A stretch of 15,942 nt of DNA from Candidatus Sulfopaludibacter sp. SbA3 (GTDB taxonomy: Bacteria > Acidobacteriota > Terriglobia > Bryobacterales > Bryobacteraceae). The translations under genes and the position numbers were made by a program. The stretch is taken from contig CAMDKT010000052.1 of assembly GCA_945900935.1 (NCBI GenBank), forward strand, positions 1-15,942. Direction: 5' to 3'. Numbering within the stretch: position 1 is the first letter of the stretch; the number at the start of each line of letters is the position of its first letter. The notes beneath the pieces were generated by a model, which was not told the DNA's origin, did not search any database, and worked only from the letters and a program-made list of their open reading frames with translations. This document shows, one piece after another, positions 7,492-14,134 of the stretch.

Positions 7492-8170
7492 CTTTCGTTC
7501 CCGCATCGAACACGCGCCGGGTGGCCGAGCGCCATTCGCCCATCGCCTGCGAGCAGGCCAGGCGTGCTGCTTCTGGATTCCGCTCTTTGATGGCATCGAG
7601 CAGCGGCAGATGAGACTGCGCATCGCGAAGCAGGTCGAACGGTGCCCCGGAAACCAGGCGATCGGCGCAGGAGGCAATCATTGGCAGCACCAGGCGCGTG
7701 AGGGCGTTGGTCAGGTAGGGATTTCGGACGCTTCTCCAAATCTGCTCGTGGAAGGCGAAGTCCCGGCGCATGAAAGCTCGTTTATCGGCGGCGCGCGCGG
7801 CCTCCAACAGGTCGAAGAAGCGATCTTCCATCAGCCGGATGTCGGATTCGCTGGCCATGATCGCCGCCTTCTCCACGGCTCCGGCTTCGAGCATTCTGCG
7901 GACATCGAAAACCTGCTCGATGTCCTCCGGCGTCAACCTCATGACGTGGGTGGAAGCATTGGGTTTCTTCGTGACGTAACCCTCGGTCTCGAGTTCGATC
8001 AAGGCCTCACGAACCGCGGTCAGGCTTGCGTTAAACTGGCCCGCCAGTTTCCGCTCGACGATCCGTTCGCCTTCATGCAATGACCCTTCGAGAATCGCCA
8101 GCCGGATTCGCCCCGCGATCTGGGTGCGCAGGGACTGCGCGGCAACCTCTTCGAATTTGAAGTCCTCCAT
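7469..8170 (-). CDS. GntR-family transcriptional regulator, FCD (FadR) subgroup
   Basis: This 233-residue regulator has an N-terminal winged helix (about 10-78, with LRTQIAGRIRLAILEGSLHE and the recognition region SLTAVREALIELETEGYV). An all-helical FCD ligand-binding domain follows (about 83-220). FCD metal-ligand positions visible are D137 and H141 (DFAFH) and H187 (SHLPLLDAI). The last His normally found in the final helix (A-M-x-x-H) is replaced by Trp in AMGEW, so ligand coordination may be altered. Frames open back to ATG 8206, but that codon lies inside the predicted -10 element, so ATG 8170 or 8182 is the real start. It is first in the operon with the PHP and FG-GAP genes and divergent from the TonB receptor. 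FCD regulators typically sense sugar acids or organic acids, and it may control both transcription units. Confidence 0.9.
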   Translation of the reverse strand: MEDFKFEEVAAQSLRTQIAGRIRLAILEGSLHEGERIVERKLAGQFNASLTAVREALIELETEGYVTKKPNASTHVMRLTPEDIEQVFDVRRMLEAGAVEKAAIMASESDIRLMEDRFFDLLEAARAADKRAFMRRDFAFHEQIWRSVRNPYLTNALTRLVLPMIASCADRLVSGAPFDLLRDAQSHLPLLDAIKERNPEAARLACSQAMGEWRSATRRVFDAGTKDEANAVP

Positions 8171-8194
8171 TGTGTGGCGCATCACAGTTGTTAC

Positions 8195-8206
8195 ATGATC
8201 GATCAT
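8195..8206. promoter_or_regulatory. Perfect 12-bp palindrome, candidate GntR operator
   Basis: ATGATCGATCAT is a perfect palindrome covering most of the -10 element and the predicted transcription start of the GntR operon. That is the position expected for an autorepressor site. A partial copy, ATGATCG at 8316-8322, sits just after the candidate -10 of the divergent TonB receptor gene. Binding by the GntR protein is an inference. Confidence 0.45.
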
Positions 8207-8230
8207 AGTTCGATCCAGTCAGCGCGTCAA
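8202..8230 (-). promoter_or_regulatory. Sigma70-type promoter for the GntR-PHP-FG-GAP operon
   Basis: On the minus strand a -35 TTGACG (8230-8225) is separated by exactly 17 bp from a -10 TATGAT (8207-8202). That is one mismatch from consensus in each box. The predicted transcript start is near 8195, which leaves ATG 8182 or 8170 as the possible GntR starts on a short leader without a Shine-Dalgarno sequence. Confidence 0.65.
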
Positions 8231-8304
8231 GCGGTATGGGGCTACAGTCAGGAAGTCTTTTTCCGCTGGTTTTCTGGCACTTCGTCGTCGGACCGAAGTA
8301 AACA

Positions 8305-8330
8305 TGGTATTATCGATGATCGGTTATTAC
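8305..8330 (+). promoter_or_regulatory. Candidate extended -10 promoter and second ATGATCG site for the TonB receptor operon
   Basis: TGGTATTAT (8305-8313) fits the extended -10 pattern TGnTATAAT, with no good -35 upstream. It is followed by the symmetric CGATGATCG (8314-8322). The region 8307-8330 is also an imperfect dyad, with outer arms GTA..TA.C and G.TA.TAC. Transcription would start near 8320, leaving a leader of under 30 nt. Confidence 0.4.
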
Positions 8331-8336
8331 TGACCC

Positions 8337-8342
8337 AGGAGG
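8337..8342 (+). promoter_or_regulatory. Strong ribosome binding site of the TonB receptor gene
   Basis: AGGAGG lies 5 nt before ATG 8348. It fixes the start of the receptor inside a longer open frame that extends back to 8174. It is the strongest Shine-Dalgarno sequence I saw in the window. Confidence 0.85.
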
Positions 8343-8347
8343 TCTTT

Positions 8348-11300
8348 ATGCGCTTCGCCAAGTTCGAGCGATTAGCCGGCAGTGCTGCCGTCCTCGTCTT
8401 CCTGCTGTTCGCCGCTCCCACGTCCGCCTATTCTCAACTGGTCTTCGGGTCGCTGGTCGGTAATGTCACCGATCCGAGTGACGCGGCTGTCCCGAACGCC
8501 AAGGTGGAAGCCACACACGCCGGCTTCAGCCGCTCCTGGGAAACCACGACGAGCGCCGCGGGGACCTTCTCCTTTTCCAGCGTTCCCGCCGGAACTTACA
8601 AGATCAAGATCGTGGCTGCCGGCTTCCGCTCCTTCACGCAGAACAACGTCATCGTGTCGAACAACAGCGTGGTTCGCGCCAATGCTCGCCTCGAACTCGG
8701 CACCGTCGCGCAAACGACGGAGGTGACGGCGGACGCCGTCACCCTCCAAACAGACACTGCCGACGTCCGCAACGAGATTCGGACCGAGGACCTCCAGAAC
8801 ATCCCCGTGCCGTTCGCGCGCAACTTCCAGAGCCTCCTGGTGACGGTTCCCGGATTCAGTCCTCCCGGCAATGCCCACTCGATCTCGGCGAATCCGTCGC
8901 GTTCGTTGCAGACGCAGGCGATGGGCACGACGGCGGCTTCGATCGCGGTTCGCGTCGATGGCGCAACCGCGGGTCACCCTTGGTTGCCTCACATCGCTGG
9001 TTACATTCCGTCGCTCGATTCCATCGAGACGGTCAACATCGTCACGGGCAATTTCGACGCGGACAACGGCTTTGCGGGCGGCGCCTCCATCAACGTCCAA
9101 ATCAAGAGCGGCACGAACTCATTCCATGGATCCGGCTACGAATATCACAACAACCAGAAACTGAAGGCCCGCCCGTATTTTCTGCCGGCCAACCGGAAAA
9201 TGGAAAAGCGGATCTTGAATCAGTACGGCGGCACCTTGGGCGGCCCGATTATCAAGAACCGGCTCTTCTTTTTCGGAGCCTATGAAGCGACGCCGGATCG
9301 CGAGTCGGCCTTCGTGATCGCCAACTCGCCCACCGCCAGAATGCGCACCGGCGACTTCTCCGAGTCCGCGCTGCCCATCTTCGATCCTCTCACCGGCGAC
9401 GCGGCTGGTACGGGCCGTCAACGCTTCGATGGGAACCGCATTCCGGCGAGCCGGATCAGCCCGATCATTCAGAAGATAGTCGCTCTTACGCCCGCGCCGA
9501 ACCTCGGTAATCCAGCCAGCCCCGGACAGAACTATTTCGCGAGCGGGGCTTTTGCCTACGATCGGCGCACCATCGACACGAAGTTCACATTCCAGGCCAC
9601 CGATCGGTTGAATCTGAACGCGCGCGTGAGCTGGCTGCGGTTTGAGTTCACCAATCCTCCTCTGTACGGAGAATTAGGCGGTCAGGGCATCGCATCCCGC
9701 GGCCTGTATGACGGCCGCGGTTACGGCGACACGCTCAGCATGACGTACTCGGCCGTATACACCCTGACGCCGAATATCGTATTGGACGGGTACGTGGGCT
9801 ATACGATGCTGGATAACAACGTCGAGCCCATTCGCCTTGGTGAAAAGCTCGGAACAGAGTTCCTGGGCATCCCCGGCACGAACGGATCTACCAGGGCCAC
9901 CGGCGGCTGGCCTTCCTTCGCCGTGGATGGGCTCAATGTCTTCGGCAGAAGCTCTCTCGGCGTGCCGTTTTATCACCACAATCCCCAAGCGCAATATGTT
10001 GGAAGCGCCTCTGTGACCAAGGGCCGGCACAACATCAGGTTCGGATACGATTCCCTGTTCGTCTCGATGAACGCCTACGAGCCGGCGGGCACGCCAGGCC
10101 GGTTCGGCTTTGCGGGTGGCGTTACCGGAACGCCGGGCACCGCGGTGAACGAGTTCAATTCGTACGCGAGTTTCCTGCTGGGCCTGCCTGCCAACATCCA
10201 GCAACAGGGAATCTGGGGAGTGCCGAGCAGCCGGACGTGGGCCCACAGCTTTTACGTTCGCGACCGGTTTCAGGTGACCAAGCGGCTGACGTTGTCAACA
10301 GGGTTGCGTTGGGACTACTTCGCCCCAGCCACTCGCGGAGACGGCCGCGGCATGGAGATCTACAACTTCGACAACAATACTCTAAAGGTTTGCGGCGCCG
10401 GGCAGTTACCTGTGAATTGCGGGTTCAAGGCCAGCAAGAAATATTTTTCACCCCGCGTCGGTTTGGCCTACCGGTTGACTGACACTGCCGTGATCCGCAC
10501 CGGCTACGGAATCACCTGGGATCCGGTCAACACCGCGCGCAATTCTCTGCACAACTATCCCACCGAGACGAGCGCGGTCTGGATCGGAGCCAACAACTTC
10601 CAGTTCGCCGATCGGATCGCCAACGGCATTCCCTTACTCCGCGCTCCCGAAGCCGGCAACGGGACCATCACCGTGCCCAGTCAAGTCTCGGTGAGCATGC
10701 CGGATCCCAATTTCCGGCGGAGCTACCTGCAGTCGTGGAATTTGATGGTCGAGAAGGAACTCGGCGGTGGATGGATTGCCGAAACCGGTTACGTCGCCAA
10801 CCGAGGCCTTCGTTTGGGAGGACAGTGGGAAACCAACTATGGGTTCATTGGCGGCGGGACGGCGAGCATGGTTTTGAACCGCAAGTTCGGCCGGATCGCT
10901 GGAACCTCGGTGTTCTCTGACGCGGGCGGGTTCCGCAGCCAATACGACGCGCTGCAGACTACCGTGCAAAAGCGCTTCTCGGCCGGGTACATGGTCAAGT
11001 TCGCGCATACCTGGTCCAAAGCGCTTGGCCCCGCCGGCAATCCGCTGGGCATCAACGGTTGGGACATTCAGACGCCGGAGTATTGGGGCTTGATCCGGCG
11101 CATGCCCCGTGATTGGGACCGGACCCATATGTTCACCGCAACGTCCGCCGCGGAATTGCCGTTCGGAAAAGGCAAGCGGTGGGCCACCAGCGGCGCCGGC
11201 TCGAAGCTGCTCGGAGGCTGGCAGATCAACGGCATGCTGGCCGGGTATACTGGACCTCCGTTCACGATCTTCGCCCCGACCGCATCGTTGAACGCGCCCG

Positions 11301-11668
11301 GCAACAATCAAACGGCGGACCAAATCAAGCCGAACGTCGAAATCATCGGATCGCGCACGCGCTGGTTCGATACGACGGCCTATGCTCCGGTCACTGCCGC
11401 CCGCTTCGGAAACTCAGGGCGGAATCAGTTGCGTGGACCGGGCTTGTGGAATCTCGATCTCGGCGTCTTCCGGAACTTCCAGGTCACCGAGCGGGTGAAC
11501 ATCCAGTTCCGGGCCGAAGTATTCAACGCCACGAACACGCCGCACTTTTCCACTCCTTCGAACAACGTGACCGCCGCCACCTTTGGAACGATCACCGGTG
11601 TGCAGAATACGGGGCGCGAAGGCTTCGACGAGCGGATGTTCCGCTTCGGATTGCGTTTCGCTTTCTAA
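8348..11668 (+). CDS. TonB-dependent receptor, Oar-like, with N-terminal carboxypeptidase-regulatory-like domain
   Basis: This 1106-residue outer-membrane protein has a signal peptide (1-29, ending TSAYSQ). A carboxypeptidase-regulatory-like beta-sandwich follows (about 34-118: GSLVGNVTDPSDAAVPNAKV, then AGTFSFSSVPAGTYKIKIVA). A plug region (about 125-270, with IRTEDLQNIPVPFARNFQSLL) leads into a large beta-barrel that ends LRFGLRFAF, with the terminal aromatic residue expected of BAM substrates. This layout is the expanded acidobacterial family related to Oar and SusC; such receptors import oligosaccharides or peptides using TonB energy. A clear TonB box is not recognised. Two glycosidase genes follow at 6 bp and with an overlap, so an oligosaccharide ligand is the best guess. 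The start is fixed by the AGGAGG sequence, and expression probably responds to the divergent GntR regulator. Confidence 0.93.
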   Translation: MRFAKFERLAGSAAVLVFLLFAAPTSAYSQLVFGSLVGNVTDPSDAAVPNAKVEATHAGFSRSWETTTSAAGTFSFSSVPAGTYKIKIVAAGFRSFTQNNVIVSNNSVVRANARLELGTVAQTTEVTADAVTLQTDTADVRNEIRTEDLQNIPVPFARNFQSLLVTVPGFSPPGNAHSISANPSRSLQTQAMGTTAASIAVRVDGATAGHPWLPHIAGYIPSLDSIETVNIVTGNFDADNGFAGGASINVQIKSGTNSFHGSGYEYHNNQKLKARPYFLPANRKMEKRILNQYGGTLGGPIIKNRLFFFGAYEATPDRESAFVIANSPTARMRTGDFSESALPIFDPLTGDAAGTGRQRFDGNRIPASRISPIIQKIVALTPAPNLGNPASPGQNYFASGAFAYDRRTIDTKFTFQATDRLNLNARVSWLRFEFTNPPLYGELGGQGIASRGLYDGRGYGDTLSMTYSAVYTLTPNIVLDGYVGYTMLDNNVEPIRLGEKLGTEFLGIPGTNGSTRATGGWPSFAVDGLNVFGRSSLGVPFYHHNPQAQYVGSASVTKGRHNIRFGYDSLFVSMNAYEPAGTPGRFGFAGGVTGTPGTAVNEFNSYASFLLGLPANIQQQGIWGVPSSRTWAHSFYVRDRFQVTKRLTLSTGLRWDYFAPATRGDGRGMEIYNFDNNTLKVCGAGQLPVNCGFKASKKYFSPRVGLAYRLTDTAVIRTGYGITWDPVNTARNSLHNYPTETSAVWIGANNFQFADRIANGIPLLRAPEAGNGTITVPSQVSVSMPDPNFRRSYLQSWNLMVEKELGGGWIAETGYVANRGLRLGGQWETNYGFIGGGTASMVLNRKFGRIAGTSVFSDAGGFRSQYDALQTTVQKRFSAGYMVKFAHTWSKALGPAGNPLGINGWDIQTPEYWGLIRRMPRDWDRTHMFTATSAAELPFGKGKRWATSGAGSKLLGGWQINGMLAGYTGPPFTIFAPTASLNAPGNNQTADQIKPNVEIIGSRTRWFDTTAYAPVTAARFGNSGRNQLRGPGLWNLDLGVFRNFQVTERVNIQFRAEVFNATNTPHFSTPSNNVTAATFGTITGVQNTGREGFDERMFRFGLRFAF

Positions 11669-11674
11669 CGTCCT

Positions 11675-14134
11675 ATGCACACTGCCGTTCGCGGATTTGC
11701 GACACTTTTCGTTTCACTGCTGACGGCGGACGCCCTGTTTGCTCGAAGCTTGGCCGGTTCGCATACGGTCAGGATCAGCGGCCCGTTGACTAATCTGCAG
11801 GAAGCCCTGGTCATTGGAAACGGGGACATGGCTGCGCTGGTTACCTTGCTGCACCACGAGATGGTGTTTCAGTTCGGCAAAAACGATATCTGGGATTCGC
11901 GGCACGACAATGTTGCCGCGGATGTCGTTCTCAAGCACGACGATCTCATCCGCTACGAGCGCGACTATGGCTTCCGTTGGGACGGCCCGCTCCACGCGAG
12001 GCCCACCTGGCTTAACAAGCCGGCGGGTATGCGCGACTTCACCGAGCAGCCGCCCTCGTATCACAACCGGACGGAGCGGTCGCTACAGGCCTATTCGGGG
12101 CCGGCGCCGAAGGTGGCGGGGCGAGTCCGGTTGGTGCACCGCGGGCTCAGTGCAACATCGATTGATACAACCCTGGACATCGCGCGCGGCGTTCTGAAGA
12201 CGCGCTTCGGTTTCCGAAACGGAGCACTCACCGTGGAGGCGTTCGTGCAACGCCATGCGAACGTCTTCCGGCTTCGATACGCGGTGGAGGGCGACGCGCC
12301 CACCCCCATGCTGATCCTGGAAAAACAGCCGGACCGGGTGGATCCGGCGATGCCGCATCCGGAGGTTCGCGCGGCGGATGACTTCCACGCCACCATCACG
12401 CAGACGATCCCAGCCGGATTCGACGTGCCCCGGTTTGCCTGGCATCTGGCGGGCTCGTTTCCGCAGCAGCGGCTCAACGGAATCGGAGAACAAGCGATCA
12501 AGCTGCTCGCCTACGAAGTGCAGCACCCCCAGGGAACACTTCAATCCGGGACTCGTGAATTTTCCCTCGGAATCGCTACGGACCGCGATGGCACTGGCGA
12601 CGCGCGCCAGCGCGCCATTGATCTGGCCGGGCCCGATCCGGCCAAGGACTACGATGCCGCCCTCGAAGCACACGAACGGGCATGGGAAGAGTTCTGGTCC
12701 GCTTCCGACATTGAGCTCGGCGACAAGGAGATCGAGGCTGTCTGGTACCGCCAGATGTATCTTTGGGCTTGTCACGTTGCTCCGCATGCGCAGGCACCCG
12801 GACTCGGCGCCAATGTCACGCTTTGGGACGCTATGCCCTGGCATGGCGACTATCACTGGAACATGAATGTGCAGAAGAATTACCTCCACTGGCTCCCGGC
12901 CAACCACGCCAAGTGGATGGATTCTTATGCGCGTCTGATCCAGCAGACGATGCCGACCTTCGAGTATCTGGCCAAGCTGACGTTCGGACTCGATGGAGCG
13001 TACTGCGAGTTGGTGACGATTCCGTATGTTCCACCGCACCGCGCCCATGTGCACAATCGCTGGGGCCGGGACTTGGCGATGACGGGCTGGGTAGGGCAAG
13101 CTCTCTGGTGGCACTGGGAGTACACACGGGACCGGGACTGGCTTGAACGGAACTCCTACCCTTACTTGAAAAAGGCCGCGCAGTTCTATTGGGGCTATCT
13201 GAACAAGTACCAGGGCAAGGATGGCGACATCTTCCCATCGATTTTGTCCGAGACGCCGGGGTGGAACGCGGGCTTCAAAGGAAACCGCAACGTGCTCACG
13301 AACCTGGTGATGTTCCGCAAGGCATTCCAGTGGGCGATCGACGCGTCCACCGCACTGAACGTGGATGCGGATTGGCGCGCGAAATGGAAGGAAGGCCTGG
13401 CGAGGGTGCCCGAGGTTGAGTTCGGCTGGACCGGCAACCGCGCCTGGGTGCTGCCGGACAAGGACTTTCCCAAGGAAAAGGCCGGTGATCGCGCGCACAA
13501 CTGGTGGGCGCGCTGGGCGATATTCCCGGGAGAACACGTGGACGGAGACGAAGACGACGGCTTGGCCGCCGCGGTTCGGAACATTGCCGGCGACGTCAGT
13601 AAGCACGGCCCGGAAGGCAACCTCTCCGGCATCGAGAACATCATCCCCTGGCTGCGATTGAAACCAACCGGCGCGTTCGAGGGAGTGCGTGCGGTGATGC
13701 TCCGCCACCGCTCGCCGAACGACCTCGCCCACACGTTCGGCCGCGATTCGGGATACTCCGAGCGCCTGCAGTGGCGCGTGGCGGAAGACAACTATCTCGG
13801 CGTGTACGGGACCATGGAAATGCTACTGCAGAGCCACGGCGGCGTTCTGCGTCTATTCCCGGTCTGGCCCAGGAACCTCGCGGCGAAGTTTCGGTTGGCC
13901 GCGCGCGGGGGCTTTTTCGTGACCGCTGACTGGCATCCCCGCCAGGGCTTGAAAGCCGTCATTCGCAGCAACGCGGGGCTTCCTTGCCGGATTCGATGGA
14001 CAGAGGCGGCTGCGCCCACCGTCACCGCCGGCGGACAAGCAGTCGCCTTTCGGCGTTCGGCTCGGGAGATCGAGTTTGACACGAGGCAGGGAGTAGACTA
14101 CCTGGTAACGTCCCCGAAACCCGATGTCCGTTAG
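11675..14134 (+). CDS. GH95-like glycoside hydrolase (alpha-L-fucosidase/galactosidase-type), exported
   Basis: This 819-residue enzyme has a short N-terminal signal peptide (about 1-24). The beta-sandwich N domain has the GH95-type opening NLQEALVIGNGDMAALV (40-56). An (alpha/alpha)6-barrel follows and a small C-terminal beta domain closes the protein. The segment LWDAMPWHGDYHWNMNVQKNY (383-403) parallels the GH95 block containing the two catalytic-site Asn residues, here N396 and N398. E526 in FPSILSETPGW is the candidate general acid. D705 in RVAEDNYLG, before EMLLQSHGGVLRLFPVWP, matches the QIDGNFG...EMLLQS block. GH95 members cleave alpha-1,2-fucosyl or alpha-galactosyl linkages, but several motifs diverge, so the substrate is uncertain. 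The ATG lies 6 bp after the receptor stop, and the end overlaps the next gene by 11 bp, indicating one operon. Confidence 0.85.
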   Translation: MHTAVRGFATLFVSLLTADALFARSLAGSHTVRISGPLTNLQEALVIGNGDMAALVTLLHHEMVFQFGKNDIWDSRHDNVAADVVLKHDDLIRYERDYGFRWDGPLHARPTWLNKPAGMRDFTEQPPSYHNRTERSLQAYSGPAPKVAGRVRLVHRGLSATSIDTTLDIARGVLKTRFGFRNGALTVEAFVQRHANVFRLRYAVEGDAPTPMLILEKQPDRVDPAMPHPEVRAADDFHATITQTIPAGFDVPRFAWHLAGSFPQQRLNGIGEQAIKLLAYEVQHPQGTLQSGTREFSLGIATDRDGTGDARQRAIDLAGPDPAKDYDAALEAHERAWEEFWSASDIELGDKEIEAVWYRQMYLWACHVAPHAQAPGLGANVTLWDAMPWHGDYHWNMNVQKNYLHWLPANHAKWMDSYARLIQQTMPTFEYLAKLTFGLDGAYCELVTIPYVPPHRAHVHNRWGRDLAMTGWVGQALWWHWEYTRDRDWLERNSYPYLKKAAQFYWGYLNKYQGKDGDIFPSILSETPGWNAGFKGNRNVLTNLVMFRKAFQWAIDASTALNVDADWRAKWKEGLARVPEVEFGWTGNRAWVLPDKDFPKEKAGDRAHNWWARWAIFPGEHVDGDEDDGLAAAVRNIAGDVSKHGPEGNLSGIENIIPWLRLKPTGAFEGVRAVMLRHRSPNDLAHTFGRDSGYSERLQWRVAEDNYLGVYGTMEMLLQSHGGVLRLFPVWPRNLAAKFRLAARGGFFVTADWHPRQGLKAVIRSNAGLPCRIRWTEAAAPTVTAGGQAVAFRRSAREIEFDTRQGVDYLVTSPKPDVR

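Noticed and set aside
8275..8280. TGGCAC, possible -24 element of a sigma54 promoter
   Set aside because: The matching -12 GC at the required spacing is absent, and no sigma54 activator gene is nearby.
8174..8347. Upstream extension of the TonB receptor frame
   Set aside because: It covers the divergent promoter region, and the AGGAGG before ATG 8348 plus the signal peptide fix the start there.
12083..13732. 549-codon antisense open frame within the GH95-like gene
   Set aside because: It is a shadow of the well-supported forward gene, caused by high-GC codon bias; no family motif is visible in it.
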